Assembly: GCF_007754155.1 (NCBI RefSeq)
Contig: NZ_CP037423.1
Coordinates: 124,001-188,000, forward strand
DNA: 64,000 nt
DNA from: Stieleria neptunia
GTDB lineage: Bacteria > Planctomycetota > Planctomycetia > Pirellulales > Pirellulaceae
Direction of reading: 5' to 3'
In this document: in pieces, positions 36,452 through 44,910 of the stretch
Layout: every line of letters starts with the position of its first letter
Position numbering within the stretch: position 1 is the stretch's first letter
The notes under the pieces: generated by a model
What the model was told of the DNA's origin: nothing
Database searches by the model: none
What the model saw: only the letters and a program-made list of their open reading frames with translations
Program-made: the position numbers and the translations under genes

Positions 36452-37756
36452 ATGTCGGCAAAGTTACGCGTCACCACGCTCGGTTGCAAAGTCAACCAAT
36501 ACGAAACCGAACTCGTCCGACAGGGGTTGCAGCGCGTCGGGTTTGAAGACTGCGCCCAGGGAGACCGGGCGGACGTTTGCATCGTCAACACCTGCACGGT
36601 GACCAATCAAGGTGACGTCAAGAGCCGCCAAGTGATACGCCGCATGGCCCGGGAAAATCCCGATGCCCGGATCGTCGTGATGGGCTGTTACGCGACGCGG
36701 GCGCCCGAGGAAGTCGCCAAGCTGCCCGGGGTGGCCGAAGTCGTCACCGACAAACGGGAACTGCCCGATCTGATGTCGCGGTTCGGCGTCGTCGACGTTC
36801 CCACCGGGCTGGACGGATTTTCCGGCCGGCACCGTGCCTACGTCAAAGTGCAAGACGGTTGTTTGCTTCGCTGCAGCTACTGCATCATCCCCCACGTGCG
36901 ACCCAAACTGACTTCGCGGCCGCTCGAACACATCGTCGACGAGGTCCGCCGGTTGACCGACGCGGGACATCGCGAAGTCGTTCTGACCGGGATTCACCTG
37001 GGGCACTACGGTGTCGATTGGAATCGCAACAAACCGCGCGAGGACTGGACGCGGCTGTCGGATCTGGTTCGACAACTCTGCCAACTGCCCGGCGATTTCC
37101 GGATCCGGCTGTCCAGCATCGAAGCGACCGAGGTGACGCGCAGCCTGATCGGTGTGATGACCGAGTATCCCGATCGCTTGGTCCCCCACGTGCATCTGTG
37201 CCTGCAATCGGGCAGCGACTCGGTGCTGCGTCGGATGCGTCGACGCTGGGGCACGCGGATGTTTTTGGACCGTTGCCGGATGCTCAACGAGGCGCTCAAC
37301 AAACCGGCGATCACGACCGACATCATCGTCGGATTTCCCGGTGAAACCGAAGCCGAATTCCGGCAGACGCTGGCAACCTGTCGCGCCGCCGGATTCTCCA
37401 AAATCCACGCCTTTCCTTTCAGCGCTCGCCGCGGCACACCCGCCGCCGAGATGCCGGACCAATTGCCCGGCGATTTGAAAAACCAGCGTGTTCACCAACT
37501 CGCCGAACTCGAGTCCGAACTTCGCCGCGACTACTTTGCCAGCCTGGTCGGTGAATCCGTTCAAGTGCTGGTCGAATCCGATCGCGCCCTGGTCAGGCTG
37601 GACGGCAGCGAAAGTGAATCGCGGTTGTTACGCGGGACGACCTGCCGCTACGCGCCGGCCGAATGGGTCAGTGAAGATCCCCGCATCACGACCGGGGACT
37701 TGGTGGCCGCCGAAGTCAGCCACGCCGACGCGGAGCGGGTGCTCGTTTCTCTGTAG
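36452..37756 (+). CDS. mtaB: tRNA (t6A37) methylthiotransferase MtaB
   Basis: This encodes 434 residues. The N-terminal UPF0004 domain has conserved Cys in TTLGCKVNQYETE, VNTCTVTNQGD and VVMGCYATRAPEE, binding one Fe-S cluster. The radical SAM domain has DGCLLRCSYCIIPHVRP (CxxxCxxC). A short TRAM-like C-terminal part follows. LGCKVNQYE distinguishes MtaB from MiaB and RimO. It converts t6A37 to ms2t6A37 in tRNAs reading ANN codons. Its stop codon lies inside the first 35-bp tandem repeat. Confidence 0.93.
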   Translation: MSAKLRVTTLGCKVNQYETELVRQGLQRVGFEDCAQGDRADVCIVNTCTVTNQGDVKSRQVIRRMARENPDARIVVMGCYATRAPEEVAKLPGVAEVVTDKRELPDLMSRFGVVDVPTGLDGFSGRHRAYVKVQDGCLLRCSYCIIPHVRPKLTSRPLEHIVDEVRRLTDAGHREVVLTGIHLGHYGVDWNRNKPREDWTRLSDLVRQLCQLPGDFRIRLSSIEATEVTRSLIGVMTEYPDRLVPHVHLCLQSGSDSVLRRMRRRWGTRMFLDRCRMLNEALNKPAITTDIIVGFPGETEAEFRQTLATCRAAGFSKIHAFPFSARRGTPAAEMPDQLPGDLKNQRVHQLAELESELRRDYFASLVGESVQVLVESDRALVRLDGSESESRLLRGTTCRYAPAEWVSEDPRITTGDLVAAEVSHADAERVLVSL

Positions 37757-37856
37757 GTCACGCTGTGCGTGACGTAAGGCATGCACTGTAGGTCACGCTG
37801 TGCGTGACGCAAGGCATGCACTGTAGGTCACGCTGTGCGTGACGCCAGGCATGCAC
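37752..37856. repeat. Three tandem 35-bp repeats, each a small hairpin
   Basis: Copies start at 37752, 37787 and 37822 with an exact 35-base period and one or two differences. Each contains gtcacgctgtgcgtgac, a perfect 6-bp stem with a 5-base loop, followed by aggcatgcac. They fill the whole gap between the convergent mtaB and speA genes, and the first includes the mtaB stop codon. They may act as a bidirectional transcription end, although no T-run is present. Confidence 0.9.
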
Positions 37857-37864
37857 CGCATGCC

Positions 37865-39913
37865 CTACGTCGTCGAATCCTGTCGCTGCAACGTCGACGG
37901 CTGGTCCTCTTGCGTGTCGACGAAATCCACCGGGACTTCGAAGTCTTCCATCGGGGCACCCTTGCTGGTCGGTTCCAGGTAGGTGTATCCGGCGAGGGCT
38001 TTTTCGAAGGCGGCAACGATTCGGCCGGCTTGTTGGTGATCGATCCGCTCGTCCGAGATCGCGTCTTCGACCGACTGGCCGATGCGATCAAGCAGTTCGC
38101 GGTCGTCGTATTGAACGTAGCTGAGCACTTCCGAGACGGTGTCGCCCTTGACGATCGAACGGATCTTCACCGCCGATCCCTCGCACTCGACATGCACCGC
38201 GTGGGTGTCGCCGAACAGGTTGTGCAAGTCGCCGAGGATTTCTTGATAGGCGCCCACCATGAAGACCGCCAATTGATACGATTTGCCGTCTTCGGGCACG
38301 TGCAGTCGCAGGGTGTCACAGCAATCTTGCTCGGACACGAACGAATCCACTTTGCCGTCGCTGTCGCAGGTGATGTCGCCCAGCACCGCGTGACGCGTCG
38401 GGCGTTCACCCAGCCGATGGATCGGCATGATCGGGAACAACTGGTCGATCGCCCAGGCATCGGGCATGGATTGAAATAGCGAGAAATTGACGAAGTAAAT
38501 GTCCGACAGCATCCGATCGAGATGTTCCAATTCGGCCGGCACGTTGCCTTCGGCCTCGGCCAACTCGCGGACACGATGGCACAACGCGAAGTACAGATTC
38601 TCCGCCGCGACACGCTGTTCCAGCGGCAGGTACCCGCCGCTAAACAGGTTCATGCAGATGTCCAACGTCAGCTGCGCATCATGGAACTTTTCCATCATGT
38701 TGTCGGCGGTCAGATTGGTGTAGGCATCCCATAGATCACGCACCGGTTGTTCGTAATCGTCCGGAGGTCCCGCCGAATCGTTTTCCGCAGGCTGTTGCGA
38801 CGCGGCCCAGGGCGGCAGATCTGCGTTGCCCTGTTTGGTCACGCCCAGGGTTTCCATCACCAGGATGCTGTGGTGGGCGGCAACCGCGCGGCCGCTTTCG
38901 GAAATCAGTTGCGGGTGGGGCACGCCGGCTTCATTGCAAACGCTTTGTACGTGGTAGACGACGTCGTTGGCGTATTCTTGAATCGTGTAGTTCATACTCG
39001 ATTGGCTGTCGGTCTGGGTGCCGTCGTAATCGACGCCCAATCCGCCGCCGACGTCCAGATACCCCATCGCGGCACCGCGGCGTTGCAGGTCGACGTAGAT
39101 CTGGGCCGCTTCCAGGATCGCCGACTTCAGCTGACGGATGTTTCCGATCTGGCTGCCGACGTGAAAATGCAACAGTTGAAAACAGTCCTCAAATCCCAGC
39201 TCGATCATGCGGTCCAACGATGCCAGGACCTCCGCGACGGTCAGCCCAAATTTGCTGCGGTAGCCGCCGCTGGCCTGCCAGCGACCGCTGCCACGGGTGG
39301 CCAGTTTGACCCGCATCCCGATCGTCGGGCGGACGCCCACGGCCGAGGCGACGCGGAAGATCAGGTCCAGTTCGCTGGCTTTTTCGACCACGGGAAAAAC
39401 GGTCCGCCCGAGCCGCTGGGCCATCATCGCCAAGCGGATGTACTCTTCGTCTTTGAAGCCGTTGCAAACGATCGGGACCGAGGCGTCGCTCATCGCGATC
39501 GCGGCGAGCAATTCGGGCTTGCTGCCCGCTTCGACTCCGAAACCCAATGCGGCACCTTCGGCGACGATTTGTTGGACGACTTCGCGCTGTTGGTTGACCT
39601 TGATCGGGAACACACAGCGATAGCGGTTTTGGTAGCCGTTTTCTTCGATCGCCTGGGCAAAGCAATCGTGCAGATGATGCAATCGGTCGCGGAGGATGCC
39701 GTTGAAGCGGAGCAGAATGGGCAGGCTGAGGCCGCGTTCGCCGAGCTGGTCGACGAGCGCCTTTAGATCGATTGACGTATGTTCATCACGCGAAGGCGAG
39801 ACGACCACCGTGCCTTGCTCGGAGATACTGAAATATCCGTCTCCCCAGCGATCGACACCGTATTCTGCCACCGAATCTTGGACCGTCCAGCGATCCTGAC
39901 GAGCTTGCTTCAA
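37865..39913 (-). CDS. speA: Biosynthetic arginine decarboxylase
   Basis: This encodes 682 residues, starting with TTG at 39913. An in-frame stop lies four codons upstream and no ATG precedes the conserved N-terminus (DRWTVQDSVAEYGVDRWGDG), so TTG is the likely start. It has the PLP-dependent alanine-racemase-like barrel (PIKVNQQREVVQQIVAEGA with the PLP Lys), then YLDVGGGLGVDYDGT and ISESGRAVAAHHSILV. A C-terminal GDITCDSDGKVD / FMVGAYQEILGDLHNLFGDT block carries the active Cys region of SpeA. It makes agmatine from arginine; the deiminase at the window start uses agmatine, so the two belong to one putrescine route. Confidence 0.93.
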   Translation of the reverse strand: MKQARQDRWTVQDSVAEYGVDRWGDGYFSISEQGTVVVSPSRDEHTSIDLKALVDQLGERGLSLPILLRFNGILRDRLHHLHDCFAQAIEENGYQNRYRCVFPIKVNQQREVVQQIVAEGAALGFGVEAGSKPELLAAIAMSDASVPIVCNGFKDEEYIRLAMMAQRLGRTVFPVVEKASELDLIFRVASAVGVRPTIGMRVKLATRGSGRWQASGGYRSKFGLTVAEVLASLDRMIELGFEDCFQLLHFHVGSQIGNIRQLKSAILEAAQIYVDLQRRGAAMGYLDVGGGLGVDYDGTQTDSQSSMNYTIQEYANDVVYHVQSVCNEAGVPHPQLISESGRAVAAHHSILVMETLGVTKQGNADLPPWAASQQPAENDSAGPPDDYEQPVRDLWDAYTNLTADNMMEKFHDAQLTLDICMNLFSGGYLPLEQRVAAENLYFALCHRVRELAEAEGNVPAELEHLDRMLSDIYFVNFSLFQSMPDAWAIDQLFPIMPIHRLGERPTRHAVLGDITCDSDGKVDSFVSEQDCCDTLRLHVPEDGKSYQLAVFMVGAYQEILGDLHNLFGDTHAVHVECEGSAVKIRSIVKGDTVSEVLSYVQYDDRELLDRIGQSVEDAISDERIDHQQAGRIVAAFEKALAGYTYLEPTSKGAPMEDFEVPVDFVDTQEDQPSTLQRQDSTT

Positions 39914-40007
39914 TGCTTGATTGCCTCAAACGAATGTCTCGATCGGTCGACCGAGACGTGAGTGGAAAGGTTTCAACCACAGAGCGTAGTAGAGTCGGGC
40001 GGGTCTG

Positions 40008-40934
40008 TCAGCCCAGCTGGGGACTTGGCGCCCCATCTTTGTACGCACTTTCCACCTTCGCGATCCGCTGAATGAAGTGCTCGATGGTCGGCGTCCGCTC
40101 CTCGACTTTGGGTTGCATCAATTGCATCACGCCGCGTGCCAGGGAGGGGTCGACGTTGGGGCAGACGTCGGCCAGCGGTTTGGGGGGCGAGGTGTCGTGA
40201 TGCAGGGCGGCCCGCCCACTGACAACATCCCCCTGCCAGGGATGGCAGAAAGCGATCAAGCAGTAGAACGTGACGCCCAGGGAGAACAGATCGACGCGTT
40301 TATCGGTCGGCCGTCGCCGCACGATTTCGGGCGACATGTACAGCGGCGTCCCGGTGCGGTTGCCGGGCACCATGAACGGCGGAGTGGCCGGCAGCGTCAG
40401 TCCGAAATCGATCAGTTTGACGTCCGTCGACTCCGGCAGCAGGATGAAGTTTCGCGGGCAGATGTCACGGTGGATGTAGCCCTGGTTGTGCACATACTTG
40501 AGCGCTTCACACATCGAACGGATCAGCATCAATCGTTTGCCGGCGACATGATGTTCCTGCTTTTGAACGATGATGTTTTGCATGCTTGGCCCGGCGACGA
40601 ACTCCATGATCAGGATCGGGTCGCCCTTGGTCGAAACGCCGATTTCGTAGGTTTCGACGACGTTGGGGTGATGCATTTTCAGGGCGATTTCGCCCTCGGA
40701 CGGTTTTTTCAGGTGGCGAAACCGGCTTTCGAACAATTCCACCTTCTCCGGGTCCAGGATTTTGATCCCGACCAATCGGCCGCCATGCGCGTGGTCCTTG
40801 GCGACGACAAATTTCGCCATCGTGCCGGTGAACGCAGTCCGTTCCAGCGTGAAGCGTTTCTGAATGTCGATCCGCCCGCCGCTGCTGCCACCGCTGCCGC
40901 CGAGCATCGATTTGACGGAATCAAAAATCCCCAT
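40008..40934 (-). CDS. Soluble Ser/Thr protein kinase
   Basis: This encodes 308 residues: a short Gly/Ser N-terminus, then one kinase domain (~30-295). The catalytic Lys58 (LVGIKIL), HRDICPRNFIL (Asp157, Asn162) and DFGLTLP (Asp176) are all present, with RTGTPLYMSPEIVRRRPTDK in the activation segment. The glycine loop is degenerate (TAFTGTMAKFVVA). There is no membrane span. It starts 7 bases after the accD stop on the same strand, so it is very likely co-transcribed with accD. Regulation of fatty-acid synthesis is a guess from position only. Confidence 0.88.
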   Translation of the reverse strand: MGIFDSVKSMLGGSGGSSGGRIDIQKRFTLERTAFTGTMAKFVVAKDHAHGGRLVGIKILDPEKVELFESRFRHLKKPSEGEIALKMHHPNVVETYEIGVSTKGDPILIMEFVAGPSMQNIIVQKQEHHVAGKRLMLIRSMCEALKYVHNQGYIHRDICPRNFILLPESTDVKLIDFGLTLPATPPFMVPGNRTGTPLYMSPEIVRRRPTDKRVDLFSLGVTFYCLIAFCHPWQGDVVSGRAALHHDTSPPKPLADVCPNVDPSLARGVMQLMQPKVEERTPTIEHFIQRIAKVESAYKDGAPSPQLG

Positions 40935-40941
40935 GGATGAC

Positions 40942-41811
40942 CTACTTTCCGCAATAGTCGATCGCGCGGGCGATTTCAGTTTTCAGGTGTTTGCGATGAA
41001 CGATTCGATCGATGTAGCCATGCTCGAGTAAAAACTCACTGGTCTGGAAACCTTCGGGCAATTCGATTCCGATGGTCGCCTTGATGGTTCGCGGGCCGGC
41101 GAACCCGATCAGGGCTTTGGGTTCGGCAAACACCAGGTCTCCCAGGGAGGCGAAACTGGCGGCGACACCGCCCATCGTGGGGTTGGTCAGCACGCTGATG
41201 AACAAGCCTCCCGCTTTGTCATAGCGGGCCAGTGCGGCGCTGACCTTGGCCATTTGCATCAGCGATAAAATACCTTCGTGCATCCGTGCCCCCCCACCGC
41301 TGGCGCTGATGATGATCAGCGGCAAGTCTTGCGTGGTCGCATGTTCGATCAACCGCGCCAAACGTTCACCCACGACCGATCCCATGCTGCCCATGATGAA
41401 TGCGCTGTCGGTCACGGCCAGCGCGACACGGCGGGCGCGAATCATTCCGGTTCCGGTGATCGCGGCGTCGGACAAACCCGTTCGCTTCTGTTCCCCGACC
41501 AGCCGTTCGGCGTAGCGCCGGCGGTCAGAAAACTCCAGCGGATCGGTCGGTTGCAGGTGCTCGTTCATCGCCTCGAACGTGCCGTCGTCGACGACCTGGA
41601 CGATGCGATCGGCGGCCGACACATAAAAGTGGTGGTCGCACTTGGGGCAGACGTTGAGTCGCTGTTCGACTTCTTTTTTGTAGACGCTGGTCCCACAACC
41701 GGGACACTTCAACCACAAGCCTTCGGGAACGCCCCGTTTCTTGGGTGGCTCCTGAGGGAGATCGCTAGGTTCGGGCATGGTAGAATGAGGCTGAGATTCG
41801 AGGGTGTCCAT
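40942..41811 (-). CDS. accD: Acetyl-CoA carboxylase carboxyltransferase subunit beta
   Basis: This encodes 289 residues. An N-terminal zinc ribbon ([23 protein letters not shown]; Cys 36, 39, 55, 58) precedes the crotonase-fold carboxyltransferase core. The core has [57 protein letters not shown] and [14 protein letters not shown]. With AccA, not seen here, it transfers carboxyl from biotin to acetyl-CoA to make malonyl-CoA. ATG 41811 or the internal Met12 could be the start. Confidence 0.95.
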   Translation of the reverse strand: MDTLESQPHSTMPEPSDLPQEPPKKRGVPEGLWLKCPGCGTSVYKKEVEQRLNVCPKCDHHFYVSAADRIVQVVDDGTFEAMNEHLQPTDPLEFSDRRRYAERLVGEQKRTGLSDAAITGTGMIRARRVALAVTDSAFIMGSMGSVVGERLARLIEHATTQDLPLIIISASGGGARMHEGILSLMQMAKVSAALARYDKAGGLFISVLTNPTMGGVAASFASLGDLVFAEPKALIGFAGPRTIKATIGIELPEGFQTSEFLLEHGYIDRIVHRKHLKTEIARAIDYCGK

Positions 41812-42243
41812 GCGAAAGAATCGAAGCGTTTCGGGTGATCGGCTTGCACTGGAATGATGTACCGCGCAGGCTGTTCGTCGGCCTGCCCGGCCACGTAGTT
41901 TAGCTGATGACGCCGTTTTTCTCAGCCCCTAATTGAAATCCGACATTGCGTTCGGGCAGGCTGCCCTGGGGCGGTACGATTTCTCAGGGCGAGCGAAACG
42001 CTGAAATCTGCGAGAATGGATGTCCAAATTGGGCGTTTGCTCCACGATCGGAGTACTCTGCCCGAGTCACGTTCCCCCACCGCGGTGAAGCATTTTTTCC
42101 TCTGTTTCTTTCGGTTTTAGCGGCACGGCGCAAGCCCTCCGGTTCGTCATCGTTGCCCAAACACCGGAGGGCTCGCGCCCTGCCGCTAAAATATGCTTTA
42201 CAGCGTTACCCTTTCTCCCTCCTGCTGGTTCGAAATCACAACC
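41812..42243. repeat. Intergenic region with second copy of the long hairpin element
   Basis: This lies between the divergent accD and FAD-oxidoreductase genes. Positions 42083-42206 repeat the 13249-13371 element including its flanks (gcggtgaagc ... ctgtttctt ... acagcg). The arms are at 42115-42143 and 42163-42191 (ttttagcggcacggcgcaag... and complement) with a 19-base loop. The remaining ~270 bases next to accD hold no gene and should contain its promoter. Confidence 0.8.
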
Positions 42244-44568
42244 ATGATTGGCAATCTCTCTGAATCACGATTCCGGGGCTTCCTGGCACCGTTGGCCGTG
42301 CTGGCGGCGGTTTGCACGCCGCACTTCGTGTTGAATTCGGCCCCCGCGGCCGAGATCTTTGTCGAAACCGAGAGTTTTGACGATCTCGGCGGCTGGAAAT
42401 TGGACACCCAGTTCATCCAGCAGATGGGATCTCCCTACCTGCTCGCCCACGGACTGGGCACGCCGGTCGACGACGCCGTGACGCAGATCGACGTGAAACA
42501 ACCGGGGGCCTATCGCGTCTGGGTCCGCACCTTCGATTGGGTGGCTCGCTGGGACGCCGCCGGGCAGCCGGGCAAATTCCAAATTCAGATCGGCGGCCAG
42601 ACGCTCGGTGAAACCTTCGGCACCGAGGGGGCGACGTGGGGCTGGCAAGACGGCGGAACGATCGAATTGGCGGAAGGGAAAACGCAACTGCGGCTGAAAG
42701 ACTTGACCGGATTCGACGGCCGCTGCGACTGCCTCTATCTGACGACGCAGCTGGACGGCGATCCTCCGCCACCGGCCGATTCGGTCTTGTCGGATTGGCG
42801 ACGGAAACAATTGGGGCTGCCCGACGAGCCGCTCGAACGGGGGCCTTATGACTTGGTGGTCGTCGGTGGCGGTTACGCCGGCATGGGCTCGGCGCTCAGC
42901 GCCGCACGGATGGGCTGCCGCGTCGCTTTGATCCAAGACCGTGGCGTCTTGGGCGGTAACGGATCCAGCGAAGTACGTGTCTGGGCGATGGGCAACATCC
43001 GTCGCGGCAAGTTCCCGCGGATCGGCGAGATCATCGAAGAATTCGCCGACAACGCGACCAAGTCACCGGGCCGCTACGAAGAGTTCGGCGATGATCTGAA
43101 AGAACGCACCGTCCGTGCCGAGCCCCAGATCGACTTGTGGCTCAACCACCACGCGTTCGATGCCGTCGTCCAAGACAATCACATCGTTTCGGTCGATGCG
43201 CTCAACACCAAAACCGGCGCGGTCGTTCGCATGCTCGGGGACCGCTTCGTCGACTGCACGGGCCACGGTTGGTTGGGGCAATTCGTCGGTGCCGATAGCG
43301 ACATGGCGCCCGACGGCCGAATGGGCATGAGCAACATGTGGCGTTGGGATGAAACCGATTCGCCGCAGTCATTCCCCGAAACCCCGTGGGCGCTGGATTT
43401 GGAAATGCAAGACTTTCCCTATCCCCGCGACCACCACGGCCAGTGGTTCTGGGAAAGCGGTTTTGACAAGGACGCGATCGGTGACGCCGAAGGCATCCGG
43501 GACTGGAATCTGCGCGCCGTGTATGGCGCGTTCAACGCCATGAAGAACCGTGACGGCGCCGCCGATCACAAGACCGCCATCCTCAGCTGGGTGGCCTACG
43601 TCGGCGGGCCACGCGAGAGCAATCGGTTGCTCGGTGACGTCGTCCTGACCCAGGATGACATCGTCGCCAAACGTGACTTCCCCGACGGCTGTGTCCCCAG
43701 TACGTGGTCGATCGACCTCCACTACCCCAAGGAACAATACGCCAAAAAATACCCCGACAACCCGTTCATCAGCATCGCCGTTCATGACCGCCGCGTCGAT
43801 CGATCGTACGGCTACCCCGTCCCGTATCGTTGTTTCTACAGCCGAAACATCGACAACCTGTTCATGGCCGGACGAAACGTCAGCGTCACTCACGAAGCCC
43901 TCGGCACCGTCCGCGTGATGAAGACCTGTGGCATGATGGGCGAAGTCGTCGGCAAAGCGGCGTCGATCTGCGCGCTCCGCGATTGCACGCCACGCGAGGT
44001 CTACCAAGACCACCTCGATGAGCTGCTGGAATTGTTGGAATTGCCCGGCAAGGCACGCCGCAGCACACCCTCGGCCCCGATCACGATCGACGCAGGGGCG
44101 CTCCCACGGGCATCCAAATTCGGCCCGATGACCGGCCAGGATCCGGCGTCCTTGGATGGCATCGTGATCGACGACCGCGAGGCAGAGCTGAAAGGGAAAT
44201 GGACCAGCGGCGGCGGTCGAAACGATCGCTATGTCGCCTACAGCTACAAGTACGCCGGCCCGGGATCGGGGGCCCAAGCCATCTACACCGTCAAGGCTCC
44301 CCAAAGCGGCCGCTTTCAAATCCGGGTCGGTTGCGCCCCGGCCGATGAGCGTTTCAACAACCGCGCCACCGCTGCACCGGTTGAGATCCGGATCGGTGAT
44401 CGTGTGGTCCGCGAGAACGTGAACTACCGGGGTACCGAGGACCGCCAGTTCGCGGCGGTCGCGACCATCGACGTCGAAAAAGACGATGAGATCAACGTCG
44501 TGATCTTGACCGAACAAGCCGATGGACTGGTGCACCTGGATGCCGTCCAGATGCTTCCAGTGGAGTGA
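42244..44568 (+). CDS. Exported FAD-dependent oxidoreductase with C-terminal golvesin-like domain
   Basis: This encodes 774 residues from ATG 42244, with a signal peptide (FLAPLAVLAAVCTPHFVL, cleavage near APAAE). Residues ~30-185 form a beta-sandwich (WKLDTQFIQQMGSPYLLAHG, PGAYRVWVRTFDWVARWD). An FAD-binding oxidoreductase of the PF12831 type follows from ~200 with DLVVVGGGYAGMGSALSAAR, LGGNGSSEVRVW and DCTGHGWLGQFVGA. The C-terminal ~120 residues (YVAYSYKYAGPGSGAQAIYT) resemble the golvesin/Xly carbohydrate-binding-like domain. Such planctomycete proteins are predicted periplasmic and act on unknown, possibly sugar-related, substrates. It is bordered on both sides by repeat elements. Confidence 0.85.
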   Translation: MIGNLSESRFRGFLAPLAVLAAVCTPHFVLNSAPAAEIFVETESFDDLGGWKLDTQFIQQMGSPYLLAHGLGTPVDDAVTQIDVKQPGAYRVWVRTFDWVARWDAAGQPGKFQIQIGGQTLGETFGTEGATWGWQDGGTIELAEGKTQLRLKDLTGFDGRCDCLYLTTQLDGDPPPPADSVLSDWRRKQLGLPDEPLERGPYDLVVVGGGYAGMGSALSAARMGCRVALIQDRGVLGGNGSSEVRVWAMGNIRRGKFPRIGEIIEEFADNATKSPGRYEEFGDDLKERTVRAEPQIDLWLNHHAFDAVVQDNHIVSVDALNTKTGAVVRMLGDRFVDCTGHGWLGQFVGADSDMAPDGRMGMSNMWRWDETDSPQSFPETPWALDLEMQDFPYPRDHHGQWFWESGFDKDAIGDAEGIRDWNLRAVYGAFNAMKNRDGAADHKTAILSWVAYVGGPRESNRLLGDVVLTQDDIVAKRDFPDGCVPSTWSIDLHYPKEQYAKKYPDNPFISIAVHDRRVDRSYGYPVPYRCFYSRNIDNLFMAGRNVSVTHEALGTVRVMKTCGMMGEVVGKAASICALRDCTPREVYQDHLDELLELLELPGKARRSTPSAPITIDAGALPRASKFGPMTGQDPASLDGIVIDDREAELKGKWTSGGGRNDRYVAYSYKYAGPGSGAQAIYTVKAPQSGRFQIRVGCAPADERFNNRATAAPVEIRIGDRVVRENVNYRGTEDRQFAAVATIDVEKDDEINVVILTEQADGLVHLDAVQMLPVE

Positions 44569-44910
44569 GGTGCCGACTCTTGTTCCCGGGCTCTGCCTGG
44601 GAACAAACGGTCTCGGAGGCTCCGCCTCCCGGGTTCGCCGTCGGGGGTGGCAAGCAAGATGCTTACCCCACTCTTGTTCGCCGGCTGCGCCGTCGAGGGT
44701 GGCAAGCAAGATGCTTGCCCCACTCTTGTTCGCCGGCTGCGCCGTCGAGGGTGGCAAGCAAGATGCTTACCCCACTCTTGTTCGCCGGCTGCGCCGTTGG
44801 GGGTGGCAAGCAGGATGCTTACCCCACTTTCGAACTTGCCAGCCTAATCCGATCCCGTTCTAATTCCCGTGCTGCGTCAATCGACCACGGAACCAAAGGA
44901 CGGAAGGCAG
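44569..44910. repeat. Intergenic repeats: four 52-bp tandem units
   Basis: The module ggtggcaagcaagatgctta occurs at 44646, 44698, 44750 and 44802, an exact 52-base period, linked by cttgttcgccggctgcgccg. It is preceded by gttcccgggctctgcctggg, matching the opening hairpin of the 7.1-8.1 kb array. The module is the same as the one ending each 141-bp unit there, so the two arrays are related. No gene lies here; the helicase ribosome binding site (aaggacggaagg) is at 44895-44906. Confidence 0.9.

Noticed and set aside
38747..39766. 339-codon plus-strand frame opposite speA
   Set aside because: speA is unmistakable on the minus strand; the opposite frame has no motif.
43369..44757. 462-codon minus-strand frame opposite the FAD oxidoreductase
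   Set aside because: It begins in repeat DNA and is antisense to a well-supported gene.
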